From Nakamurella sp. PAMC28650 (GTDB lineage: Bacteria; Actinomycetota; Actinomycetes; Mycobacteriales; Nakamurellaceae), in NCBI RefSeq assembly GCF_014303395.1, contig NZ_CP060298.1, positions 1,922,001 through 1,986,000 on the forward strand: DNA of 64,000 bases. The letters run 5' to 3'. The position numbers and the translations under genes are program-made. The first letter of the stretch is position 1. Every line of letters begins with the position of its first letter. Shown here in pieces: positions 16,401-23,707 of this stretch. The notes beneath the pieces were generated by a model. The model saw only the letters and a program-made list of their open reading frames with translations, was not told the origin of the DNA and made no database searches.

Positions 16401-18276
16401 GGAGGCCGCGCGCCGCGCCATCGCCGTTCGCGTCGGTGGCGTGGAACGGTGGGCCGACCCGGCCGACGCACCCCTGCTGCGCGATGCCCTGGGCACGGCC
16501 CTCCCCCCCGGTATTGCGCCCTCCCTGCTGGAGCCGATCGCCGATCCGTTGGGACGCCTGCTCGGCCGTTTTGCCCGCACCAGAGGACCTTTCGTGCCTC
16601 GGGAGGCGGCGCAGCTGTTCGGCCTCGGGGTCGCGGTGGTGACCGACGCGTTGCGCAGGCTGGCCGGCTCCGGCCGCGTGGCCGAGGGTGAGTTCCGGCC
16701 GCTGGGTTCCGCGGCGTCCCCCGAACGGCCGGGCGAACCGGGATTGGAGGGCGGACGCGAGTTCATCGACGCCGAAGTACTGCGCCTGCTCCGTCGCCGG
16801 TCGCTGGCGGCCCTGCGCGCCGAGGTGGAGCCGGTGCCGGCAGAGGCCTTGGGGCGGTTCCTGCCGGCCTGGAACGGCATTGTCGCAACCGTGGCCGCGA
16901 AAGCCAAGCAGGGGAAGGGATTCGACCGGGTGGGAACGTACTCCAGTGCGCCGGTCGGTAGCCGGCCCGCGGGAGGTGTGGACGCCCTGCTGCGGTCCAT
17001 CGAGCAGCTCGCCGGGGCGATCCTGCCGGCCTCGGCGGTCGAGACCCTGGTGCTGCCGGCCAGGGTGCGCGGCTACTCGCCGGCGATGCTCGACGAGCTG
17101 ACCTCGGCCGGCGAGGTGCTCTGGACCGGTCACGGCGCCCTGGGTGGCGACGACGGCTGGGTGTCGCTCCACCTCGCCGATTCCGCACCCCTGACGATGC
17201 CCATACCGAACGACGAGATCCTGGGTGGCGGGCACGAGGAGGGTGAGACGTCCGGCCGGTTGCACCGGGCGGTGCTCGGTGTGCTGTCCAGGGGCGGGGC
17301 CTTCTTCTTCCGGGCACTGACCGACGCGGTGCTGGAGGAGACCGGCGCGTTCCATTCCGACGACGTACTGGCCGAGGTGCTGTGGGACCTGGTGTTCGCC
17401 GGTCTGGTCAGCGGTGACACGCTGGCCCCGCTGCGGGCCAGGCTGACCGGTGGTCGCACCACCCACAAGGCCAAGGCAGCGGCCCCGCGTGTCCGGCAGC
17501 GCGGCACCTCGGGGCTGGCGTTGCTCTCGGCCGGCCGTCAGCAGCGCGTCGGCCCATCGGTGCGCCGGGGCGGACCCCCGATGGTCGCCGGCCGGTGGTC
17601 GCTGATCCCCGAGGTGGAGACCGATCCGACGGTCAGGGCCCACGCATCGGCCGAGGTCCTGCTCGACCGCTACGGCATCGTCACGCGTGGCTCGGTCGTC
17701 GCAGAGGAGACCCCTGGCGGATTTGCCGCCGTCTACAAGGTGATGTCGGCCTTCGAGGAGTCCGGCCGGGTCCGCCGCGGATATTTCGTGGAGGGTCTGG
17801 GGGCGGCTCAGTTCGCCACGGCCGGCGCGGTCGACCGGGTCCGCGCGTTCGTCAGTGCCGACTCCGAGCGCACGCCGGGCGGGGGACTGGTGCTCGCGGC
17901 CGCCGATCCGGCGAATCCGTTCGGGGCGGCCCTGCCCTGGCCGGACCGGGGCGCTGCTGCGGACGACAAACACCGTCCGGCGCGCCGGGCCGGCGCGTTG
18001 GTGGTGCTGGTCGATGGTGGGCCGGTGCTCTACGCGGAGCGGGGCGGACGGACCCTGATCTCCTTCAGCGAGATCGCGGGTGATCTGCACGAGGCGGCCA
18101 GAGCGCTGGCCGAGAAGGTGACGATCGGGTCGATCGGGTCGCTGACCGTGACCAAGGTGGACGGGTCGGAGGCGGTCTCCAGCTCCGGGCCGGTGGTGGA
18201 AGCCCTGTTGGCCAACGGGTTTGCGATGACGCCGCAGGGTCTGAGGTTGCGTTCGGCCAGTGGTCGCCGTGCCTGA
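13417..18276 (+). CDS. lhr: Lhr-type ATP-dependent superfamily 2 DNA helicase
   Basis: This is a very large helicase (about 1,619 aa from the GTG at 13417). Motif I APTGSGKT is near residue 70, motif II is LDEVHAVAGTKRGAH (DEVH) near 193, motif III is LSATVRP near 227 and motif VI is QRIGRAGHQVG near 428. A winged-helix and a long C-terminal Lhr domain extend to the end. Lhr is a 3'-5' translocase that unwinds DNA:RNA and DNA ends in repair (family knowledge). I chose GTG 13417 because GAGGAAG precedes it and the sequence before it is low complexity; ATG 13360 is an alternative. Its last 8 bases overlap nei2. The adjacent IS1380 leaves only about 180-240 bp for a promoter. Confidence 0.95.
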   Translation: MVRKRESTTAGTAVPRTADPAPSERPPLASLDRFSPLVREWFTTSFAEPTPAQAGAWDAIGRGENTLVVAPTGSGKTLAAFLSAINALVTAPVAEAGARKCTVLYLSPLKALAVDVERNLRSPLVGIGSLAARSGVTVPEISVAVRSGDTPSGDRRAFAKDGADILITTPESLFLLLTSRAREMLTGITTVILDEVHAVAGTKRGAHLAVSLDRLDALLDRPAQRIGLSATVRPIEEVGRFLTGGRPVTFVKPVSTKQIIVDVVVPVPDMSSLGEPTGDLTGAAAGEVARTSIWPHVEERVVDLIESHHSTIVFANSRRLAERLTARLNEIYAERQAVDDDETADGPAGRPAQVMAQSGSSTGVPAVLARAHHGSVSREQRALIEDQLKTGVLPAVVATSSLELGVDMGAVDLVIQVEAPPSVASGLQRIGRAGHQVGAPSHGVMFPKYRGDLISSAVVAGRMKTGAIEALKVLSNPLDIAAQQIVAICAMDQITVDQLHELLRRSAPFAALGRGALEAVLDMLSGRYPSEQFAELRPRLTWDRVTGELTGRPGAQRLAVTSGGTIPDRGMFGVFLASGEGPGRRVGELDEEMVYESRVGDVFALGSSSWRIMEITHEKVLVLPAPGVPGRLPFWKGDSLGRPAELGRAHGEFVRQISDLPVDAAHRRLSGDGLDAFAADNVIAYLSEQREAVGLVPDEKTIVVERFRDELGDWRLVVHSPYGAAVHAPWALVVAARMRERFGVDVQAMHADDGIVLRLPDVEYEGDGPDILDAIALDAETLEAEVTSEIGGSAVFASRFRECAARALLLPRRQIGKRQPLWQQRQRASQLLEVAARYPTFPIVAEAVRECLSDVFDVPALVGLMREIQARSVRIVEVTTLSPSPFARSLLFGYVAQFLYEGDSPLAERRAAALTVDPALLAELLGGGDGLSLRDLLDPQAMATTEADLQRLSEHRRARSIDEIADLLRILGPLTVEEVAARSTDLDASSALQQLEAARRAIAVRVGGVERWADPADAPLLRDALGTALPPGIAPSLLEPIADPLGRLLGRFARTRGPFVPREAAQLFGLGVAVVTDALRRLAGSGRVAEGEFRPLGSAASPERPGEPGLEGGREFIDAEVLRLLRRRSLAALRAEVEPVPAEALGRFLPAWNGIVATVAAKAKQGKGFDRVGTYSSAPVGSRPAGGVDALLRSIEQLAGAILPASAVETLVLPARVRGYSPAMLDELTSAGEVLWTGHGALGGDDGWVSLHLADSAPLTMPIPNDEILGGGHEEGETSGRLHRAVLGVLSRGGAFFFRALTDAVLEETGAFHSDDVLAEVLWDLVFAGLVSGDTLAPLRARLTGGRTTHKAKAAAPRVRQRGTSGLALLSAGRQQRVGPSVRRGGPPMVAGRWSLIPEVETDPTVRAHASAEVLLDRYGIVTRGSVVAEETPGGFAAVYKVMSAFEESGRVRRGYFVEGLGAAQFATAGAVDRVRAFVSADSERTPGGGLVLAAADPANPFGAALPWPDRGAAADDKHRPARRAGALVVLVDGGPVLYAERGGRTLISFSEIAGDLHEAARALAEKVTIGSIGSLTVTKVDGSEAVSSSGPVVEALLANGFAMTPQGLRLRSASGRRA

Positions 18277-19171
18277 GGGCGACACCGTCCGGCGGACGGC
18301 ACGAAGGCTCGACGCAGCGTTGGCCGGACGCCCACTGGTCCGCGCCGAGCTGCGCTGGCCTGATCTCGGCGACATCGATCTGGCCGGGTCCACCGTGCAC
18401 GAGGTGGTCGCCTACGGCAAGCACCTGCTGATCCGCTTCGAGGAGCGCGCCGGATGGGACCCGCTCACCCTGCACTCGCACTTCAAGATGGAGGGCAAGT
18501 GGACGATCGCCCCACCCGGCCCGCAACACTGGCCGCGGGCGAGCGGAGTAGCCGTCCGTGCCGTACTGGTGAACGAGGACTGGACGGCCATCGGCACCTG
18601 GCTCGGCATGCTGGATCTGGTCCCGACGTCGGCCGAGGACCAGTTGATCGGTCATCTCGGGCCGGACGTCATGAGCGATTCGTTCCCCGAGCGTGGGCGG
18701 CCGGAATCCGTCAGCCGGTTGATCAGGTTTCCAGATCGACCCATCGGTGCGGGGCTGCTGGATCAGACTGCGGTGGCCGGTATCGGCACCATGTACATGG
18801 CCGAAACCCTTTTCCTGGAACGTCTCTCGCCCTGGACTCCGACCTCGGAGGTCGATGTGGGTGCCGTTCTGGACAGAGCCCGCCGGCTGATGCTGCGCGG
18901 TGTCACCTCGGCCGTGCAGAGCACCACCGGGAACACCCGCCAGGGGATGACCAACTACGTCCATGCCCGGTCCGGCAAGACCTGTACGCGGTGCGGAGCC
19001 GTCGTACGGGTCGCGATGATCGGGCCGGAGGGCAAGGAGCGCACCGCCTTCTACTGTCCGGTGTGCCAGCCGGGCCCGACGCCGACCGACGACGGACGAC
19101 GGCAGTCGCCGCTCGGATCCACCGCTGGTACCTCGAAGAACCGACGACCGGCGGGGTATCGCCGGCGCTGA
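18269..19171 (+). CDS. nei2: Nei2-type DNA glycosylase/AP lyase (Fpg/Nei family)
   Basis: This is a 300-aa base-excision-repair glycosylase. I chose the GTG at 18269 because it makes Pro the second residue (PEGDTVRRTAR), and the N-terminal Pro is the catalytic nucleophile in this family. The upstream GTG at 18260 would bury it. Helix-two-turn-helix residues (AGIGTMYMAETLF) and a C-terminal zinc finger (CTRCG...FYCPVCQP, about residues 238-263) are intact. It overlaps lhr by 8 bp, and the same lhr-nei pair occurs in M. tuberculosis (Rv3296-Rv3297). Coupled translation and joint work on oxidised DNA are likely. Substrates would be oxidised pyrimidines or AP sites. Confidence 0.93.
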   Translation: MPEGDTVRRTARRLDAALAGRPLVRAELRWPDLGDIDLAGSTVHEVVAYGKHLLIRFEERAGWDPLTLHSHFKMEGKWTIAPPGPQHWPRASGVAVRAVLVNEDWTAIGTWLGMLDLVPTSAEDQLIGHLGPDVMSDSFPERGRPESVSRLIRFPDRPIGAGLLDQTAVAGIGTMYMAETLFLERLSPWTPTSEVDVGAVLDRARRLMLRGVTSAVQSTTGNTRQGMTNYVHARSGKTCTRCGAVVRVAMIGPEGKERTAFYCPVCQPGPTPTDDGRRQSPLGSTAGTSKNRRPAGYRRR

Positions 19172-19198
19172 CCGGCGGCCCGTCCGGAGCCCTGTGGG

Positions 19199-20248
19199 TC
19201 AGCCCTTGTTGAACTGCTTGCGGAGCTGGGACACCCTGATCCAGCCCACCACCGTGCCCACCAGGAGCAGGACCGTCACGACGATCAGGAGCGGACCGGC
19301 GACCGCGGTCGGCGCGAATGCGGCGGCGAGGAGGAACACCAGGCAGAGCGCATGCGAGGCCATCGCGATGCTCAACATCCGGTCCGAGCGGGTGGCGGTG
19401 AGCAGCACCGGGAAGCCGCTGGGTCGGCTGCGCAGCTGGAAGGCCCAGGCCCCGAGCGTGGCGAGGACCGCGATCGGCCCCACCACATGGGCCAGCCGGC
19501 TCGTCGCCCCGGAATCCGAGAGCACGGTGAACCGCCCGAGCACCAGGAACGAGAGCCACAGGACGAGGTGGGCGATCCGGAAGGCGTTCCAGGTCGCCGC
19601 CTGCAGATTGTGCCGAGCGATGTCGTCGGTGGGATCGGCCCGGACGGCGGCGGCGAAACCGACGGCAGCGCTCGCCGAACGGCCCTTGGCGATGTCGATC
19701 CTGGCCAGCTCGCTCGTCACCGCCGCATCGCCCGGATTCAGCGCAGCCGCCTGGCCGAGCTCGACGGCGGCCTCGTCGTAGCGTCGCAGCTCGATCAGGG
19801 TGCTGCCGAGCACACGATGCGCGATGGCATCGTGGGGGGCGAGCGTGACGGCCCGTCGGGCCAGCCGTTCGGTACGCGGCGACGTGCGATGCCCCTGCAG
19901 ATCCAGCGCGGCGGCGATCCGGTACGGCTCGGAATTGTGCGGGGCGAGCCGAATCGCCGTGTCGATGGCCTCGACCGACGCGGTCACGTTCTGCCGGCGC
20001 CCCTGCACCACGGCCAGCAGCAGGTGCGCGGCCGGCTGCTCCGGCGCCAGCGCGGCCAGGCGCGCGGCGCAGTAGAGCGCCGGGTCGAGTTCGTCCAGGT
20101 CGAAATGGCACCAGCCGGCCAGCCGCAACGCGGACAGGTCGTCCGGATTCTGAGCGAGGTAGGGGGCGAGCAGGGCCAGCGCCGGCCCGGAACGACCGGA
20201 GTCCTTGAGCAGGGCTGCGCGCTCCAGGGCGCCGGCCGGATCGTTCAT
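19199..20248 (-). CDS. Tetratricopeptide-repeat membrane protein
   Basis: This protein has 349 aa from the ATG at 20248 (MNDPAGALERAALL), preceded by GGTGGAGATC. Residues 1-195 form about five TPR helix pairs (DPALYCAARLAALAPEQPAA and similar, spaced about 34 aa). Residues about 205-340 carry four hydrophobic helices, and the tail is RKQFNKG. The layout suggests a cytosolic TPR scaffold tethered to the membrane. No catalytic motif is seen. It is convergent with nei2 and divergent from PrimPolC. The specific role is unknown. Confidence 0.75.
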   Translation of the reverse strand: MNDPAGALERAALLKDSGRSGPALALLAPYLAQNPDDLSALRLAGWCHFDLDELDPALYCAARLAALAPEQPAAHLLLAVVQGRRQNVTASVEAIDTAIRLAPHNSEPYRIAAALDLQGHRTSPRTERLARRAVTLAPHDAIAHRVLGSTLIELRRYDEAAVELGQAAALNPGDAAVTSELARIDIAKGRSASAAVGFAAAVRADPTDDIARHNLQAATWNAFRIAHLVLWLSFLVLGRFTVLSDSGATSRLAHVVGPIAVLATLGAWAFQLRSRPSGFPVLLTATRSDRMLSIAMASHALCLVFLLAAAFAPTAVAGPLLIVVTVLLLVGTVVGWIRVSQLRKQFNKG

Positions 20249-20427
20249 GATCTCCACCCTGCCACGAGCGCCCCACCACCACCGCCGGCCCCGTGACCAC
20301 TGCCACGCCCCGTCGCGCATACCGTTCTGCCCGCCGCGCGTCGAAGGGCCCAGATCTGACCTATTTCATGGACATGCGGGCAGGATCATCTGCGCGGGGG
20401 AGTTCTGCATGCGCGTAGGTTCCTGGC

Positions 20428-21522
20428 ATGGCCCGAGCCTCAGCACCAGCCGTCGAACTCGAGGTTGCCGGCCGCACGGTGCGGATCAGCAGCCCGACCA
20501 AGGTCTACTTCGCCGACCGGGGTCTGACGAAACTCGATGTGGTGCAGTACTTCCTGTCCGTCGGAGATGGCATTCTGCGCGCACTGAAGGACCGCCCGAC
20601 CACGCTGGAGCGGTGGCCGGGTGGCTTCTTCGAGGGCGCCACGCTCTCCACTCGCGCCGACCATCGTGGTGACGCCTTCTATTCCAAGCGTGTCCCGCAG
20701 GGCGCTCCCGATTTCGTCGAGTCGGTGGCCATCACCTTTCCGAGCGGGCGCCCGGCCGACGAGGTGTGCCCGACCGAGCTGGCCGTGGTGGCCTGGGCGG
20801 CCAACCTCGGGACCCTGCGGTTCCATCCCTGGCCGGTGACCTCGGCCGACGTCGACCACCCCGACCAGCTGCGGATCGACCTCGACCCGCAGCCGGGCAC
20901 CGACTTCTCCGATGCCGCGTCCGTAGCTCCCCGACTGCGGGAAGTGTTGCAGGAGTTCGGGATGGACGGCCATCCGAAGACGTCCGGCGGGCGCGGGCTG
21001 CACGTCTACGTGCCCATCGAGCCGAACGCGACCTTCGTCCAGGCCCGGCGTGCGGTGATCGCTCTCGGTCGCGAGCTGGAACGACGGATGCCGGAGGCGG
21101 TGACGACCAGCTGGTGGAAGGAGGAACGCGGCGAGCGGATCTTCGTGGACTTCAACCAGATGGCCAGGGACCGGACGATGGCCAGCGCCTATTCGGTGCG
21201 GCCGAACAGCCGGGCCACCGTGTCGGCGCCGCTGACCTGGGACGAGGTGCCGCTGGTCGGACCCGAGGACTTCGACGTGCTGTCGATGCCGGCACGGTTT
21301 GCCGAGGTGGGCGACCTGCACGCCGGGCTGGACGGGCCGCGTTACGACATCGCCCCGCTGCTGGAACTTTCCGAGCGCGACGAGCGCGATCGGGGTCTGG
21401 GCGACCTGCCCTATCCGCCGGAATACCCCAAGATGCCGGGCGAGCCCAAGCGCGTCCAGCCGAGCCGGGACACCGATCGTCATCGGGAAGCTCCCGGTGA
21501 CGTGGAGCGGGCAGATCACTAG
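20428..21522 (+). CDS. LigD-like polymerase-domain protein (PrimPolC)
   Basis: This is a 364-aa archaeo-eukaryotic-primase-type polymerase, the stand-alone form of the LigD polymerase domain. Metal-binding acids are in RIDLDPQPG (about Asp151 and Asp153), and the conserved SGGRGLHVYVPI follows near residue 188. WWKEERGERIFVDFNQM and the terminal YPPEYPKMPGEPKRVQPS are family hallmarks. It fills short gaps with ribonucleotides or deoxynucleotides and works with LigC in base-excision gap repair in mycobacteria (Rv3730c-Rv3731; family knowledge). ligC lies downstream and convergent, separated now by an IS5 element. The stop TAG (21520-21522) lies within the CTAG target duplication, but the original CTAG also supplied it, so the protein is probably intact. 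Confidence 0.92.
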   Translation: MARASAPAVELEVAGRTVRISSPTKVYFADRGLTKLDVVQYFLSVGDGILRALKDRPTTLERWPGGFFEGATLSTRADHRGDAFYSKRVPQGAPDFVESVAITFPSGRPADEVCPTELAVVAWAANLGTLRFHPWPVTSADVDHPDQLRIDLDPQPGTDFSDAASVAPRLREVLQEFGMDGHPKTSGGRGLHVYVPIEPNATFVQARRAVIALGRELERRMPEAVTTSWWKEERGERIFVDFNQMARDRTMASAYSVRPNSRATVSAPLTWDEVPLVGPEDFDVLSMPARFAEVGDLHAGLDGPRYDIAPLLELSERDERDRGLGDLPYPPEYPKMPGEPKRVQPSRDTDRHREAPGDVERADH

Positions 21523-22070
21523 GGCGTGTCTTCCAATAGTCGGTTCCAGACGATGCACGCCGAAAGCACCACTGCCGCGCGGTAGGTGATGGCGAGCTTG
21601 TCGTAGCGGGTGGCCAGCCCCCGCCACTGCTTGATCAAAGCGAAGGAACGCTCGACAACGTTGCGTTCCCGGTACATCTGGCGGTCCAGCGCAGGTGGAC
21701 GGCCACCCTTGCTGCCCTTACGTTTGCGGGCGGCGATCTGGTCGCTCTTGAGCGGAATGACCACCTTGATCCCGCGGCGCTGCAGCATCCTGCGGGTGAT
21801 CCCGGCGGCGTAGGCCTTGTCCGCCAGGACGGCATCGGGTCGGGTCCGTGGTCGCCCCCGACCTCGGCGCGGAACCCGGATGTCGGCCAGTACCTGTTCC
21901 AGGACGGCACCGTCGTTGCGTTGCCCACCGGTGATGACGATCGCCAGTGGCCGGCCCTTGCCATCGACCGCGTGGTGGATCTTCGTGGTCAACCCGCCCC
22001 GGGACCTGCCAATGCCGTGACCTGCAGGTTCAGCATCGACCAGTGGCAGATTCTTGTAGTTCGATACTGC
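21519..22070 (-). CDS. IS5-family transposase, OrfB frame
   Basis: This is the C-terminal catalytic half of an IS5 (IS427-group) transposase. In this frame VDAEPAGHGIGRSRGGLTTK leads into IHHAVDGKGRPLAIVITGGQ, then DAVLADKAYAAG and the Glu-containing RNVVERSFALIKQWRGLATR. The first possible independent start is at 21992, but key residues lie upstream. It is therefore expected to be made as an OrfA-OrfB fusion by a -1 slip on the G-run 22074-22070 (125 + 183 = 308 aa). The stop TAG is supplied by the flanking CTAG target site. Confidence 0.88.
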   Translation of the reverse strand, partial: AVSNYKNLPLVDAEPAGHGIGRSRGGLTTKIHHAVDGKGRPLAIVITGGQRNDGAVLEQVLADIRVPRRGRGRPRTRPDAVLADKAYAAGITRRMLQRRGIKVVIPLKSDQIAARKRKGSKGGRPPALDRQMYRERNVVERSFALIKQWRGLATRYDKLAITYRAAVVLSACIVWNRLLEDTP

Positions 22071-22490
22071 CCCCTGTGTCCTGCTCGGGCCGTGTCGTGT
22101 TTGTGCTGGTGGGCGCGGTTGATGGTGGCATCCACCGACACGGTCCAGTCGATCTGACCGGCAGCGTCAGCGTCGGTCAACAACGCCGCGAGCACCCGGT
22201 CCCAGGTGCCGTCTCCGGCGTACCGGCGGTGCCGCTTCCACACGGTCTGCCACGGTCCGAACACGTCCCGAGGCAAGTCCCGCCAGGGGATCCCGGCCCG
22301 GTACCGGTAGGCGATGCCTTCCACCACCCGCCGGTGCTCACCGAACGGATGACCCCGCCGGCCAACATTTGTCGGCAACAACCGCTCGATCCGTTGCCAC
22401 TGCTCGTCACTGAAGACGCGGTACCGCGACGAAGGAGAACTCATTCAGTGAGCATCCCGCCACACCTACCCAACTTTTGGGAGACACGCC
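21523..22490 (-). mobile_element. IS5-family (IS427-group) element
   Basis: The element spans 968 bp. Terminal inverted repeats share GGCGTGTCT with near-matches beyond (CCAA, AG). CTAG flanks both sides (21519-21522 and 22491-22494), a typical target of this group. It inserted right at the end of the PrimPolC gene, between it and ligC. Confidence 0.92.
21989..22444 (-). CDS. IS5-family transposase, OrfA frame
   Basis: This is a 151-aa N-terminal frame, MSSPSSRYRVFSDEQWQRIE to LAGPGAG. It has the IS5 DUF4096-like domain (GHPFGEHRRVVEGIAYRYRAG, PRDVFGPWQTVWKRHRR) and the first catalytic Asp in VSVDATINRAHQHKH. After HRG (about residue 125) the natural continuation, AVSNYKNLPLVDAEPAG, is in the -1 frame. 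Residues after 125 in this frame are probably not the main product. Confidence 0.88.
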   Translation of the reverse strand: MSSPSSRYRVFSDEQWQRIERLLPTNVGRRGHPFGEHRRVVEGIAYRYRAGIPWRDLPRDVFGPWQTVWKRHRRYAGDGTWDRVLAALLTDADAAGQIDWTVSVDATINRAHQHKHDTARAGHRGQYRTTRICHWSMLNLQVTALAGPGAG

Positions 22491-22524
22491 CTAGTAGCGC
22501 CTGGCATGCACCTGTAGGGCTGCC

Positions 22525-22645
22525 GGCGCTGCTACCGGTACCCCCGCGCTGCTACCGGTACCCCCGCGCTGCTACGAGTGCGCCCCGCGCTGCGACGAGT
22601 GCGCCTGGCGGTGCGACGAGTGCGCCTGGCGGTGCGACGAGTACG
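22525..22645. repeat. 20-21-bp periodic array
   Basis: Six units of 20-21 bp carry CTACCGGTA, CTACGAGTG or CGACGAGTG at 22531, 22551, 22571, 22592, 22613 and 22634. The array lies between the IS5 insertion and the 3' end of ligC. Before the IS arrived it was the convergent gap between PrimPolC and ligC. Confidence 0.8.
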
Positions 22646-23707
22646 TCAACGCAGGCCCGGCACGATGTCGTCCAGATCGAAGGCCACCGGGCGGTCGAGC
22701 TGCTCGAAGGTGCAGGATTCCGGGGTGCGGTCCGGCCGCCAGTGCCCGAACTGGGCCATGTGCCGGAGGCGGGTCCTCTCCATGTGTTCGTACCGCACCT
22801 CGACCACCAACTCCGGCCGCAGCGGAGTGAAAGAGAGGTCCTTGCCGACGCTCCACCGGGAGCCCTCACCGGATCGAGGGGTGCGCGTTTCGCTCGCGCC
22901 GCCCCAGTCCCACGGATGACCGTCGAAGGTGGTGACCAGCGGCTGCAGTTCGGCGAACAGTTCCTTGCGGCGCGCCATCGGGAAGGCTCCGATCACGCCG
23001 ATCGAGACCAGCGTCCCCGCGTCGTCGTAGAGTCCGAGCAGCAGGGATCCGATGGCGTCCGGACCCGATTTGTGCACCCGGTACCCGGCGACGACGCAGT
23101 CGGCGGTGCGAGTGTGCTTGATCTTGAACATCACTCGCTTGTCGGGCTGGTACGTGCCGGTCAGCGGTTTGGCGACCACGCCGTCCAGGCCGGCTCCCTC
23201 GAACTCCTCGAACCAGCGCCGGGCCAGCTCGATGTCCGAGGTGGCCGGCGTGACGTGCACCGGTGGCCGGCACGACCCGAGAGCGCGCTCGAGCATGCTG
23301 CGCCGCTCGCCGAACGGCCGGCCTGTCAGGTCCTCGTCGCCCAGGGCCAGCAGATCGAAAGCGACGAACGAGGCCGGAGTGGCCTCGGACAGCATCTTCA
23401 CCCGGGAGGCTGCCGGGTGGATCCGCTGCTGCAGGGCGTCGAAGTCCAGGCCGGAGCCGGTGGCGATGATGATCTCCCCGTCCACCACGCACCGCGGCGG
23501 GAGCTCGTCCCGAAAGGCCAGGACGAGTTCCGGGAAGTACCTGGTCATCGGCTTCTCGTTGCGGCTGCCGATCTCGATCTCGTCTCCGTCACGGAAGACG
23601 ATCGACCGGAAGCCGTCCCATTTCGGCTCGTAGGACGCGCCGGCCGGAATGGCCGGGACGGCCTTGGCCAGCATCGGCGCGACCGGCGGCATGACGGGCA
23701 GTCTCAT
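22646..23707 (-). CDS. ligC: ATP-dependent DNA ligase, LigC type
   Basis: This is a 353-aa ATP-dependent ligase. The adenylation motif KWDGFR carries the nucleophilic Lys29. RNEKPMTRYFPEL, VVDGEIII, GVVAKPLTGTY and FKIKHTRTADCVVAGY cover motifs III to V, and a C-terminal OB-fold follows. There is no polymerase or phosphoesterase domain, so it matches LigC rather than full LigD. It seals nicks left by PrimPolC in a gap-repair pathway (family knowledge), and PrimPolC is the convergent neighbour. Its ATG overlaps the stop of the upstream glycosyltransferase by 4 bp (ATGA at 23704-23707), so the two are translationally coupled although functionally unlike. Confidence 0.94.
   Translation of the reverse strand: MRLPVMPPVAPMLAKAVPAIPAGASYEPKWDGFRSIVFRDGDEIEIGSRNEKPMTRYFPELVLAFRDELPPRCVVDGEIIIATGSGLDFDALQQRIHPAASRVKMLSEATPASFVAFDLLALGDEDLTGRPFGERRSMLERALGSCRPPVHVTPATSDIELARRWFEEFEGAGLDGVVAKPLTGTYQPDKRVMFKIKHTRTADCVVAGYRVHKSGPDAIGSLLLGLYDDAGTLVSIGVIGAFPMARRKELFAELQPLVTTFDGHPWDWGGASETRTPRSGEGSRWSVGKDLSFTPLRPELVVEVRYEHMERTRLRHMAQFGHWRPDRTPESCTFEQLDRPVAFDLDDIVPGLR

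Noticed and set aside
13351-18393. 1,680-codon open frame on the minus strand
   Set aside because: It is the antisense shadow of lhr in GC-rich DNA; composition is Arg/Gly/Pro/His-rich with no domain.
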